A stretch of DNA of 64,000 bases from NCBI RefSeq assembly GCF_020164745.1, contig NZ_JAIUGV010000004.1, positions 186,001-250,000 of the forward strand, given 5' to 3'. The translations under genes and the position numbers were made by a program. The notes under the pieces were generated by a model. It was not told the DNA's origin, did no database searches, and saw nothing but the letters and a program-made list of their open reading frames with translations. This document shows, one piece after another, positions 18,277 through 26,907 of the stretch (positions are counted from its first letter, which is position 1; each line of letters starts with the position of its first letter). The DNA comes from Mesorhizobium sp. ES1-4 (GTDB lineage Bacteria; Pseudomonadota; Alphaproteobacteria; Rhizobiales; Rhizobiaceae).

Positions 18277-19064
18277 TCCGCCGCGATTTTTCCGAACGGG
18301 ACATCCACATGGCGCTCGACGGCGAACTGCCGGCCGACGAGCGTGCCGCTTACGATGTATGGCTCGATGCCAATCCGGAGATGAAGGCGAGGAGCGTCCG
18401 CTTCACCGCCGACCGCGAGGCGTTGCGTGCCGTCTTCGCCGGTGTGCTGGGTGAGCCTGTTCCCGCCCGCTTGCGCAAGGTGGTGCTCGGCGAAGCGCCT
18501 GTTAAGGCAGCAATGCCACGCTCACGCTGGTGGCTTGCCGCCGCGGCGGCCGTGCTCCTGGCCGCTGGCGGACTCGGCGGCTACTTTGCCGGCATCGACG
18601 GCCTTGGCCAGGAGGATCCGGCTGAGGATCGGCTCGCCGAACAGGCAATCGCCGCCCATGTCATCTATGCCGCCGAGAAGCGGCATGCGGTGGAAGTTCC
18701 GGCCAGCGACAAGGATCATTTGCAGACCTGGCTGTCCAACCGGGTCGGCTTGAAACTGGTGGCGCCGGATCTGAGCGCGAACGGCTTCCAACTGATCGGC
18801 GGCCGATTGCTGCCGGCCGGTGAAAGCAAGGCGGCGATGCTGCTCTACGAAGACGACAAGGGCGAACGCATATCCCTCTTCGTGACGGCGGAACCGACAG
18901 GGAATGCCAAGGGCACCTATGCTTCCGCTGAGGACGGTCCGCGGGCCGTTTACTGGCTCGACAAGGGCTACGGCTGTGCCGTGGTCGGTTCGTTGCCGCG
19001 CGAGCAATTGGCGCTCGTGGCCAGGAGTGCGTATGGTCAGCTTCTGGCCGGTCTCGCCAGTTGA
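18273..19064 (+). CDS. Membrane anti-sigma factor
   Basis: A 263-residue protein: a cytoplasmic N-terminal domain (1-80) starting DFSERDIHMALDGELPADE, typical of anti-sigma factors of the FecR/RseA-like type, one membrane helix at about 86-107, and a periplasmic domain of about 155 residues. The HxxxCxxC zinc motif of ZAS anti-sigmas is absent. The gene is translationally coupled to the sigma factor by a 4-base overlap. Its role as inhibitor is inferred from position and architecture. Confidence 0.85.
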   Translation: MIRRDFSERDIHMALDGELPADERAAYDVWLDANPEMKARSVRFTADREALRAVFAGVLGEPVPARLRKVVLGEAPVKAAMPRSRWWLAAAAAVLLAAGGLGGYFAGIDGLGQEDPAEDRLAEQAIAAHVIYAAEKRHAVEVPASDKDHLQTWLSNRVGLKLVAPDLSANGFQLIGGRLLPAGESKAAMLLYEDDKGERISLFVTAEPTGNAKGTYASAEDGPRAVYWLDKGYGCAVVGSLPREQLALVARSAYGQLLAGLAS

Positions 19065-19269
19065 GTCGGTTGCGATATTGAGCGACGGCCGGCTTGAAAA
19101 CCGCGGTTCCGCTCAAAGCTTGCCGGCTTCCCTGCTGCCACGGAAACTGTCACAATTCGGCCCTAATCAAGGAGCGATAGCGCTTGATGAATACCGGCGC
19201 TTCGGCTGGTGTTCGCGACGCTTTTGACCGGGGCCGTTCCGCAACGCAATCGAGGTTTTCTCAAGCCGC

Positions 19270-20367
19270 ATGCCTGCCGAGATCCGCACGGCCCGCGCGT
19301 CCGACGTCGATGATCTCGCCGCCATCGAGAAAGCTGTGTTCTCGAGCGACCGCATTTCCCGCCGCTCCTTTCGCCAGTTCATCGAGCGAGAGACAGCCGA
19401 GACGCTCGTCGCCGAAATCGATGGTCGCGTCGGCGGTTACGCAATCGTGCTGTTTCGCAAGGGCAGTGGGGTGGCACGGCTCTATTCCATAGCCGTCGGA
19501 CCGTTTTTCGGCGGTCTCGGCGTCGGCCGTCAATTGCTGTCCGCGGCCGAAGAGGCAGCCTTCGAACACGATCGCATGATGCTGCGTCTCGAAGTGCGCG
19601 AGGACAATGGCCGTGCCATCCGTCTCTACGAGCACGCCGGCTACCGCAAGATTGGCCGCGAGCCGGGGTACTACTCGGACGGCGCGACGGCGCTGCGCTA
19701 CGAAAAAACCCTGCGCGGCGACCTGCCGGTCGCCACCAGGGTGCCGTTCTACCAACAGACCTGTGAGTTCACCTGCGGTCCATGCTGCCTGATGATGGCC
19801 ATGGCCAATTTCGATCGCGGCTTCGTGCCCGATCCGGTGATGGAGATCCGACTCTGGCGCGAGGCGACGACCGTCTTCATGATGTCTGGGCCGGGCGGCT
19901 GCGAACCATTCGGTCTGGCTGTCTCGGGGTACGAAAGCGGGCTTGCGGCGGAAATCTTTGTTTCCTTCTACGGCGCGCTGTTCCTGCAATCGGTGCGCAG
20001 CGAGGACAAGCGCCGGATCATGGAATTGGCCCAGGTCGACTTTCGCCGCCGCGCGGAACTCTACGGTATCCCGGTGAATTACCGTTCGTTCACCATCGAC
20101 GACATCAGGGCGGCCCTTGCCGGGGGGAAACTGGTGCTGGTGCTGATCAGCGGGTTCCTGATGTTTGGCAAGAAGGTGCCGCACTGGGTGCTGGCCATCG
20201 GCGACGATGGCGACCATATTCTGATCCACGATCCGTGGGTCGAGGATGAAAGGCAGGAAACCATCCTTGATGCCGCCAACATTCCCGTGCCTTACGGCAT
20301 CTTCATGAACATGGCCCAGTTCGGCCGCGACGGACTGCGTGCCGCCATCACTTTGGGAAAGAGATAA
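19270..20367 (+). CDS. GNAT acetyltransferase - C39-like peptidase fusion
   Basis: A 365-residue two-domain protein. Residues 4-148 are a GNAT acyltransferase with the acetyl-CoA loop FFGGLGVGRQLL (80-91) and the late NGRAIRLYEHAGY motif. Residues 155-345 look like a C39/papain-fold peptidase (DUF3335 type): Q163 and C169 in QTCEFTCGPCC, H305 in PHWVLAIG, and D321 in HDPW can form the oxyanion glutamine and the Cys-His-Asp triad. There is no signal peptide or ABC domain, so it should be cytoplasmic, unlike bacteriocin exporters. Its stop shares one base with the start of the ATP-grasp gene. The substrate is unknown; a peptide acylated and cleaved by the fusion is an inference. Confidence 0.85.
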   Translation: MPAEIRTARASDVDDLAAIEKAVFSSDRISRRSFRQFIERETAETLVAEIDGRVGGYAIVLFRKGSGVARLYSIAVGPFFGGLGVGRQLLSAAEEAAFEHDRMMLRLEVREDNGRAIRLYEHAGYRKIGREPGYYSDGATALRYEKTLRGDLPVATRVPFYQQTCEFTCGPCCLMMAMANFDRGFVPDPVMEIRLWREATTVFMMSGPGGCEPFGLAVSGYESGLAAEIFVSFYGALFLQSVRSEDKRRIMELAQVDFRRRAELYGIPVNYRSFTIDDIRAALAGGKLVLVLISGFLMFGKKVPHWVLAIGDDGDHILIHDPWVEDERQETILDAANIPVPYGIFMNMAQFGRDGLRAAITLGKR

Positions 20368-21830
20368 TGACCTGGGTCATTCTTACCGGCAGGCAGAGCG
20401 ATCTCGACCAGGTGGCGACACCGCACAAGATCATCACCAATCGCGACTATCTCGCCCATCCCTCCCTGTTTCGCGGCCAGCGGCCGAAGGTCATCAACCT
20501 GTCGAACAATTACGGCTACCAGAGTCGCGGCTACTATGCTTCGCTGCTGGCGAGTTCGCGCGGCCACAAGGTCATCCCGACCGTCGAGACGATGATCGAC
20601 CTGTCGGAGCGCAAGCTCTACGAGCATGCGCTGCCCGAACTGGAACTGGCGCTCAACAAATGCCGCAAGGACCTCGGCGGCGTATTTCCGGCGAAGGTCT
20701 GCATCTTCTTCGGCATCGGGCCATCCAAGGTCTGGGACCGTTTCGCCAAGCTCTTGTTCGATTGGTTCCGCGCGCCGGCGCTCGAAGTCCACATCAAGGA
20801 CAGCGCCGAATGGGCTTCGATCCGCAAGATCGGCTTCCACCCGCTGGCGCGCATGACCGAGGACGAGGAAAAGAACTTCATCCAGTGCCTTGAGACCTAC
20901 ACCAACCGCGAGTGGCGTGACACCAAGGGCCGCACCCCGGCGCGCTACACCTTCGCCACGCTGGTCGATCCGCATGAGGAATTGCCGCCGTCGGAAATCT
21001 CTTCGCTGCGCTACTGGGCCAAGATCGCCGAAAAGATGGGCGTCGAAATTGAGCCCATCACCAGGAAGGACCTCGCCAAGCTCGCCAATTACGATGCGCT
21101 GTTCATCCGCGAGACCACCTCGATCTCCAACCACACTTATCGTTTCGCCCGCCGCGCCCAGCAGGAGGGCATGCCTGTCATAGACGACCCGCTGTCGATG
21201 ATCCGTTGCACCAACAAGGTCTATCTCAATGAACTGATGGCCTACAACAAGGTGCCGGTGCCGCCGACGGTGATGATCGCTGGCGCCTCTGATCTCGAAC
21301 TCGCGGCACAGACGCTGGGTTTTCCCCTGGTGTTGAAAATCCCGGATTCGTCATTCTCGCGCGGTGTCAAGAAATGCGCCAATTTCGAGGAGCTGAAGAC
21401 GCTTGCCACCGAATGGCTTGAGGATTCCGATCTTCTGATCGCGCAGAAATTCATACCGACCGAATATGACTGGCGTGTCGGCGTGCTCGGTGGCCAGCCG
21501 CTGTTTGCGGTGCACTATCTGATGGCCAAGAAGCACTGGCAGATCGTCAACCACAAGGCCAGTGGTAAGCCCGATCAGGGCGGCATCAAGACCTTCACGC
21601 TGAAGGAGACGCCGCCCCATGTCGTCGAGACGGCAGTGAAGGCGGCGCGTTGTATCGGCGACGGCCTCTACGGCGTCGACCTCAAGGAGACCAAGGACGG
21701 CGTCTTCGTTATCGAGGTCAACGACAATCCCAACCTTGATCATGGCTGGGAGGATTCCGGCGAGAAGGACGAGGTCTGGGTGCGGCTGACGCAGTGGTTC
21801 CTGGAGCGGCTGGACAGGCCGGGACGGTAG
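20367..21830 (+). CDS. RimK-like ATP-grasp ligase with RLAN domain
   Basis: A 487-residue protein. The N-terminal RLAN-type domain (about 1-150) includes VINLSNNYGYQSRGYYASLLA. The C-terminal ATP-grasp domain (about 275-480) has TNKVYLNELMAYNKVPVP, the KIPDSSFSRGVKK glycine loop, QKFIPTEYDWRVGVL, and the metal-binding end EVNDNPNLDHG. RimK relatives add amino acids such as glutamate to a peptide or protein carboxylate. The acceptor here is unknown. The ATG overlaps the preceding stop by one base, and DUF3303 follows after 16 bases, so all three are probably one transcript. Confidence 0.88.
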   Translation: MTWVILTGRQSDLDQVATPHKIITNRDYLAHPSLFRGQRPKVINLSNNYGYQSRGYYASLLASSRGHKVIPTVETMIDLSERKLYEHALPELELALNKCRKDLGGVFPAKVCIFFGIGPSKVWDRFAKLLFDWFRAPALEVHIKDSAEWASIRKIGFHPLARMTEDEEKNFIQCLETYTNREWRDTKGRTPARYTFATLVDPHEELPPSEISSLRYWAKIAEKMGVEIEPITRKDLAKLANYDALFIRETTSISNHTYRFARRAQQEGMPVIDDPLSMIRCTNKVYLNELMAYNKVPVPPTVMIAGASDLELAAQTLGFPLVLKIPDSSFSRGVKKCANFEELKTLATEWLEDSDLLIAQKFIPTEYDWRVGVLGGQPLFAVHYLMAKKHWQIVNHKASGKPDQGGIKTFTLKETPPHVVETAVKAARCIGDGLYGVDLKETKDGVFVIEVNDNPNLDHGWEDSGEKDEVWVRLTQWFLERLDRPGR

Positions 21831-21846
21831 TCAACCGAGGGGAAAC

Positions 21847-22119
21847 ATGCATTTCATCGTCATCGAGGATTTCACCGGCTGCGACCGCAAGGAAATCTAT
21901 CGCCGCTTCCGCGACCGTGGCCGCCTGAAGCCGGAGGAGCTTGTCGTGCACCATAGCTGGATCGCGGCCGATATGAGCCGCTGCTTCCTGCTGGTGGAGA
22001 CCGATGACGTCACGCTGTTGCAGCGCTGGGTCGTCGAATGGGCTGACCTGGTCGAGTTCGAGATCGTTCCCGTGGCGGCCAACAAGGACATGGTGGCGGC
22101 CTTGAGCGGGCACCTCTGA
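21847..22119 (+). CDS. DUF3303 small protein
   Basis: A 90-residue protein with the DUF3303 pattern: MHFIVIEDFTG at the start, SWIAADMSRCFLLVETDD in the middle and VEFEIVPV near the end, consistent with a ferredoxin-like alpha/beta fold. The function is not established. It has the good ribosome-binding site GAGGGGAA at 21837-21844. Its place 16 bases behind the ATP-grasp gene suggests it belongs to the same unit, perhaps as a substrate-binding or accessory protein; that is inference. Confidence 0.8.
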   Translation: MHFIVIEDFTGCDRKEIYRRFRDRGRLKPEELVVHHSWIAADMSRCFLLVETDDVTLLQRWVVEWADLVEFEIVPVAANKDMVAALSGHL

Positions 22120-22131
22120 CCATCGCCCCGG

Positions 22132-23049
22132 TCAGCGCAGCGCCGGCGAGCCCACGGCGTGCTGGCATTCGCCGATCAGCCAATCGCGGAACGCGGCCAC
22201 CACATCGCGCCTTGCGCTTCGCTCCGGGACGGTCAGGCAGTAGGGCTGTCGAAGGGCAATCGCGCCCGCGGCCGGCCGGACCAGCCGACCGTCCTCCACC
22301 GCCTCCGCACAGTAGATTCCTTGCGCGAGCGCCACGCCCAGACCCGATATGGCGAGGTCGAGGGCCGCGCGCGACGAATTGGCCGAAAGGCCGCGCCGTA
22401 CCGCCCGGCCAGGTTGAGCGCCCGTCGCCTCGAACCAGTTGCGCCAGGCCGGAAACGATGCACCGGCCGGTCCCCAGTCGGTGTGGATGAGCGGCAGCCC
22501 GGCGAGCGGCTCGCCGCTCGCCTTGATCATGCCGGCAAGCCTTGGCGCGCAGACGGGATAGACCGCGTCCCGGGCGATGTCCTCGGTCGGGTGCTCGCGA
22601 TAATGCGGACCATAGGCGAGCCTGATGTCGATAAGCTCACGGTCGAACGGCACCGGATCGTCTTCGCCTCGCAGCGATATGTCGGCGGCACCGTGACTTG
22701 CGACGAAGCCGGCCAGGCGCCGTGAAAGCCAGCCCATGGCCATCGATGGCGGCACCGAAACCACCAGGCGCGGGCGGAATGCATCGCCGCCCAGGTCGCG
22801 CGAGACGCTGCCTATCTCCTGGAAAGCCACGGTTAGGCGCGGCAGCATTTCCACGCCGGCCTCGGTGAGAACAACGCGCCGGTTGATCCGCTGAAACAGC
22901 TTGCGACCGATCTGCTCCTCGACGGAGCGGATAAGCTGGCTCACGGCCGCGGCCGAGACCGAAAGCTCTTCCGCCGCCGCGGCAAAGCTGCCTGTGCGCG
23001 CCGCGGCTTCGAAGGCCTGAAGCCCTTTCAGGGATGGAGATGTGGCCAT
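22132..23049 (-). CDS. LysR-family transcriptional regulator, GcvA-like
   Basis: A 305-residue regulator. The N-terminal winged helix-turn-helix covers residues 6-65 (LKGLQAFEAAARTGSFAAAA; SAAAVSQLIRSVEEQIG). The effector domain is about 90-300, with the PLIHTDWG segment typical of the GcvA-like subgroup. It is divergent from a desaturase gene with only 112 bases between the two starts, where a T-N11-A palindrome lies (23063-23077). It therefore probably regulates itself and the desaturase. The effector is unknown. Confidence 0.9.
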   Translation of the reverse strand: MATSPSLKGLQAFEAAARTGSFAAAAEELSVSAAAVSQLIRSVEEQIGRKLFQRINRRVVLTEAGVEMLPRLTVAFQEIGSVSRDLGGDAFRPRLVVSVPPSMAMGWLSRRLAGFVASHGAADISLRGEDDPVPFDRELIDIRLAYGPHYREHPTEDIARDAVYPVCAPRLAGMIKASGEPLAGLPLIHTDWGPAGASFPAWRNWFEATGAQPGRAVRRGLSANSSRAALDLAISGLGVALAQGIYCAEAVEDGRLVRPAAGAIALRQPYCLTVPERSARRDVVAAFRDWLIGECQHAVGSPALR

Positions 23050-23062
23050 GATCGCCCAATAG

Positions 23063-23077
23063 ATAAGCTTACCTTAT
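23063..23077. promoter_or_regulatory. Candidate LysR operator (T-N11-A palindrome)
   Basis: ATAAG at 23063-23067 and CTTAT at 23073-23077 form a perfect 5-base inverted repeat with a 5-base spacer, containing T-N11-A (23064-23076), the core of LysR-type sites. It lies 14 bases upstream of the regulator start and about 85 bases before the desaturase start. A TTGACT at 23117-23122 might be a -35 box for the plus-strand gene. Confidence 0.45.
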
Positions 23078-23161
23078 TCAAATCGCAGCAATCGTCGTTT
23101 TTGGAAAGCTTTTTCGTTGACTATAGTGGCCTTGATCAATCTCCAACCCGGATCGAAGTCG

Positions 23162-24052
23162 ATGGACCATCGCGACATTATCGCGTCACTGACACCAGAA
23201 GAGCGCAATCGCCTGACGGCCAAATCCGATATCGCGGGCCTGTTCCAGTTCGGCGCTCATTCGGGTGCGATTGTCATCATTGGATCGCTGATCGCGGCTA
23301 AGGTGCCGTTCTGGCCATTGCTGATGCTGCCGCAAGGCATCCTGATCGTGTTCCTGTTCACGCTGCTGCACGAGACGGTTCACCGCACGGCTTTCGAAAC
23401 ACAGTGGCTGAACGACGGCGTAGCGCGGCTGTGCAGCCTGGCGATTGCGCTGCCTGCCGACTGGTTCCGCTACTTCCATTTCGCTCATCACCGATACACG
23501 CAGGATCCGGAAAACGATCCCGAACTCGCCTTCCCGAAACCCGAGACCTTGCGGCAATATATTGTCCACGTGTCCGGGCTTCCGGTTTGGTGGGGGCATT
23601 TCAAGACGCTGTACACCAACGCGCGTGGGGACTGCCGGGATAGCTATGTGCCGCCAAAGGGCCTGCCAAAAGTACGCGCCGAGGCACGTGCGATGATCGG
23701 GTTCTATGTCGTGGTCCTGGCGCTTGCCGTCTGGTTCAAGGCAACAGTGCTGCTCTACGTCTGGATCCTGCCGGCACTACTCGGACAGCCATTCCTGCGC
23801 CTCTACCTATTAGCCGAGCACGGCCGCTGTCCGTTCGTCGCCAACATGCTGGAAAACACCAGGACGACGCTGACCAATTGGGCCGTGCGCAAGCTGGCTT
23901 GGAACATGCCGTTTCACGCCGAGCATCATGCCTATCCCGGCGTGCCGTTTCACCAACTGCCGCGGTTTCACGCGCTGATCGAGCGGCATCTGAAGGTGGT
24001 CGAGCCCGGCTACGTCAGCTTCCACGAGAAATACCTGGAAACACTGCGCTGA
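23162..24052 (+). CDS. Membrane fatty acid desaturase family protein
   Basis: A 296-residue integral membrane di-iron enzyme. The three histidine boxes are HETVH (within LLHETVHRTAF), HFAHH (HFAHHRYTQ) and HAEHH (HAEHHAYPGVP), with several hydrophobic segments between. It could introduce a double bond in acyl chains or hydroxylate a related lipid; box patterns do not settle the substrate. ATG at 23162 starts at MDHRDIIASLTPEE; an in-frame TTG at 23117 would add 15 residues. It is divergent from the LysR gene, which probably controls it. Confidence 0.85.
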   Translation: MDHRDIIASLTPEERNRLTAKSDIAGLFQFGAHSGAIVIIGSLIAAKVPFWPLLMLPQGILIVFLFTLLHETVHRTAFETQWLNDGVARLCSLAIALPADWFRYFHFAHHRYTQDPENDPELAFPKPETLRQYIVHVSGLPVWWGHFKTLYTNARGDCRDSYVPPKGLPKVRAEARAMIGFYVVVLALAVWFKATVLLYVWILPALLGQPFLRLYLLAEHGRCPFVANMLENTRTTLTNWAVRKLAWNMPFHAEHHAYPGVPFHQLPRFHALIERHLKVVEPGYVSFHEKYLETLR

Positions 24053-24068
24053 ACCTGTCCCGATGCCG

Positions 24069-26207
24069 TCAGCCGGTCTGGCTGCGCGGCGCACGCGATT
24101 TCAACAGACGCTGGATGTCGGCCGCTTTCGACGGCAAGCCGACCAGATAGCCTTGCGCCTCGACACAACCATTGTCGCGCAGCATGTCGAGCTGCCTCTC
24201 GGTTTCGACGCCCTCGGCCGTGACGACGATGCCAAGCTCGTTGCCGAGACCGATGATGGAGCGAACGATCGCCGCCGTGTCGCGGTTGCCCATGTCGCGA
24301 ATGAATGACCGGTCGATCTTGATCTTGTCGACCGGAAAGCGCCTGAGGTAGCCGAGCGAGGAATAGCCGGTGCCGAAATCGTCCAGCGCGATGCGGATGC
24401 CGAGCTCACGCAACTGGCGCAGCGTTTTCAGCACGGCTTTGCTTTCGTCCATCAGTACGGTTTCGGTGATCTCCAGTTCCAGCTGCTTGGCCGGCACACC
24501 GGAAAAAGCCAGCGCCGAGATGACGCCGCGGGCAAACCCGCTGTTTTTGAGCTGTACCGCCGAAACATTGACCGCGATGCGTAGACCGGGCGGCCAGCTT
24601 GCCGCTGCCGCGCAGGCTTTCCTCAGCGCCCACTCGCCAAGCGGCACGATCAGCCCTGTCGCTTCGGCGACCGCGATGAAGTCGTCCGGTGCCACCCTGC
24701 CGCGTGCTGGCGAATGCCAGCGCATCAAGGCCTCCGCGCCGATGATCTCGCCCGAGGCGATGTTCATGATCGGCTGGAAATCGAGATCGAACTCCTGGCG
24801 CGCCAGCGCCGTCTCCAGGTCGACTTCAAGCGCCCTGCGGGCTTGCACGACAGCGTCCATTCCAGGTTCGAAGAAACGATAGAGATTCCGTCCTTCGCCC
24901 TTCGCCCTATAGAGTGCGGTATCGGCGTTCTTCAGCAGCGTGTCCGCGTCACGGCCGTCGGCGGGGAAAACGGCGATGCCCAGGCTGACGCCGACATGCA
25001 TCTCCCGACTTTGGTCGCGAAATGGTTTTGCGATTGCCTCGACGATGCGCTTCGCCAGTTTCTCGGCATCGGCAATGCCCCCATAGTTGGACTGGATGAC
25101 GACGAACTCGTCGCCGCCGAAACGGGCGATCATGTCAGCGTCATTGCGCAGGCAGCGCCGCAGCCTTTCGGCCACACTCTTCAACAGCCAGTCGCCGGCG
25201 GGGTGCCCCCAGCTGTCGTTGACCGCCTTGAAGCGGTCGAGGTCGAGCGAGAAGATCGCGAGCGGCATGGCGGCCACATCCGCCAGCGCGATGTCGAGCC
25301 GTTCGCGAAACATCGAGCGGTTGGGCAGTCCGGTCAGCGTGTCGTGATGCGCAAGATGGGTCATGCGCTCTTCAGCCAGACGGCGTTCCGTGACGTCGTC
25401 GAAGGTCGCCACCCAACCGCCGCCACTCATCGGCTGGCGCACGACCAGAATCGTCCTGCCGTCGGCAAGATGACGATACGTCGAATGCATTTTTCCTGCC
25501 CGCCGGCAGGCTTCCGCCCTGGCGACTTCGCTGTCGACGTCGATCTTCTTGTAGATGCCGAGTTCCAGCAGTCGTTCGAGCGCGTCGCGGTGTGTTGTTC
25601 CAAGCGGGAAGTCGGCAGCCGTGACGTTGTACAGTTCCAGAAAACGCCCGTTGCGTACGATCATCTTGCCGTCGGCGTCGTACATCAGCAGGCCTTGCGA
25701 CATGTTGGCGAGCGCTGCATCGAAGCGGCGATGCTGCTCCTTGAGATCCTGCTCGGCGCGCCGCTGTTCGGTGATGTCCTCGTAGATCGAGACCCAGCCG
25801 CCCGAAGCCAGCGGCCGGTGCGAGATAAGGATGATGCGGCCGTCCGACAGGATTTCTTCGTAGGTCGAAGGTTTCGCCTGGTCGATATAGGGCTTGCGGA
25901 TGGCATAGAGCTCGTCGGCGCTTTGCGAGGCGACGCCAATGTCGACGCTGTGCCGCAGGATGTCGATGAAGCGGATGCCTGGCCGCATCACCTTGGCGTC
26001 GAGGCGGAAGATGTCGATGTAGTTGCCGTTGCAGATGATCATGCGTTCATCCGCGCCGAACATGCACAGGCCATGCGACATGTTTTCGACAGCGGCTGAA
26101 AAGCGTTCGTTCTGCTCGCGCAGCTCATCTCGCATGCGGCGCGAGCGCCCCACGTCTCCGGCCCCTTCCAGGACGGCCGAACCATTCTTGACATCCACGA
26201 CGGGCAT
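24069..26207 (-). CDS. PAS-PAS-GGDEF-EAL c-di-GMP signalling protein
   Basis: A 712-residue cytoplasmic protein. Two PAS domains of the alphaproteobacterial type (NMSHGLCMFGADE near residue 42 and NMSQGLLMYDADG near 168) precede a GGDEF domain (FGGDEFVV) and a C-terminal EAL domain. EAL catalytic residues look complete: EAL in GAEALMRW, NVSAVQL, LEITETVL, DDFGTGYSSL, KIDRSF and AEGVET. GGDEF is intact, but the canonical RxxD inhibitory site is missing: asparagine occupies the arginine position and an arginine sits one place earlier. There is no membrane segment. It could make, degrade or switch c-di-GMP in response to a PAS-bound signal. Confidence 0.92.
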   Translation of the reverse strand: MPVVDVKNGSAVLEGAGDVGRSRRMRDELREQNERFSAAVENMSHGLCMFGADERMIICNGNYIDIFRLDAKVMRPGIRFIDILRHSVDIGVASQSADELYAIRKPYIDQAKPSTYEEILSDGRIILISHRPLASGGWVSIYEDITEQRRAEQDLKEQHRRFDAALANMSQGLLMYDADGKMIVRNGRFLELYNVTAADFPLGTTHRDALERLLELGIYKKIDVDSEVARAEACRRAGKMHSTYRHLADGRTILVVRQPMSGGGWVATFDDVTERRLAEERMTHLAHHDTLTGLPNRSMFRERLDIALADVAAMPLAIFSLDLDRFKAVNDSWGHPAGDWLLKSVAERLRRCLRNDADMIARFGGDEFVVIQSNYGGIADAEKLAKRIVEAIAKPFRDQSREMHVGVSLGIAVFPADGRDADTLLKNADTALYRAKGEGRNLYRFFEPGMDAVVQARRALEVDLETALARQEFDLDFQPIMNIASGEIIGAEALMRWHSPARGRVAPDDFIAVAEATGLIVPLGEWALRKACAAAASWPPGLRIAVNVSAVQLKNSGFARGVISALAFSGVPAKQLELEITETVLMDESKAVLKTLRQLRELGIRIALDDFGTGYSSLGYLRRFPVDKIKIDRSFIRDMGNRDTAAIVRSIIGLGNELGIVVTAEGVETERQLDMLRDNGCVEAQGYLVGLPSKAADIQRLLKSRAPRSQTG

Positions 26208-26271
26208 GAGGCGCCCCTGCGGTACTGATCGAACACCGCACTGTTGACGCTTCCGGTTAATTTAGCGTTTT

Positions 26272-26907
26272 CTACCCTAGCGCGGATGTCGGGACGCGGT
26301 GTCTTGACGTCTCGATCGCCGAAAACCGCTTCAGGAACGCATTCTGCGCTGAGGTCACCGAGCGGGGCGCGAAGTCGAAGCGCTCAGCGGAAAAACCGCG
26401 CGGTCGGCCGAAAAACTCGGTCGCCTCGGCTGTGGAGAAGCCGGCGAGCAGCGTTGCCTCGAAATAGGCGGCGACCTGGTCGGCGCGCTTGATCTCCTTG
26501 CGCAGGGCGGCGGCCGGTTCGGGAGGCAGTGAGAAACGCAGGTGGATGGCGCGCTGCAGGCGCAATTCGCAGTCCTTGTAGCTGCCGCCCATCACCGACT
26601 TGAATGGCGAGATCATGTCACCAATGACGTATTCCGGTGCGTCGTGCAGCAGCGCCGCCAACTGGTCGTCGGCCGAAGCCTTGGGGACCATTTCGTTGAA
26701 CAGCGCCTCGACCAGCAGCGAATGCTGGGCGACCGAAAAGGCGTGCTCTCCGCTGGTCTGGCCGTTCCAGCGGGCGACGCGGGCAAGCCCATGAGCGATG
26801 TCCGAAATCTCGATGTCGAGCGGCGAGGGGTCGAGCAGGTCGAGCCTGCGGCCGGACAGCATGCGCTGCCAGGCCCGTGGTGGCGCGCCGGCGCGGTCCG
26901 CCGCCAT
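26272..26907 (-). CDS. HD-domain hydrolase, YfbR-like
   Basis: A 211-residue HD phosphohydrolase. The metal ligands are H55 or H62 (EHAFSVAQHS), the HD pair H88-D89 in LLHDAPEY, and the aspartate of KRADQVA. Relatives include 5-prime-deoxynucleotidases such as YfbR, so a dNMP phosphatase role is plausible but unproven. Its start overlaps the stop of the ygfZ-like gene by one base (26907), so the two are likely co-transcribed. Confidence 0.85.
   Translation of the reverse strand: MAADRAGAPPRAWQRMLSGRRLDLLDPSPLDIEISDIAHGLARVARWNGQTSGEHAFSVAQHSLLVEALFNEMVPKASADDQLAALLHDAPEYVIGDMISPFKSVMGGSYKDCELRLQRAIHLRFSLPPEPAAALRKEIKRADQVAAYFEATLLAGFSTAEATEFFGRPRGFSAERFDFAPRSVTSAQNAFLKRFSAIETSRHRVPTSALG

Noticed and set aside
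24714..26099. 461-residue plus-strand open frame
   Set aside because: It is antisense to the PAS-PAS-GGDEF-EAL gene, which has every catalytic motif.
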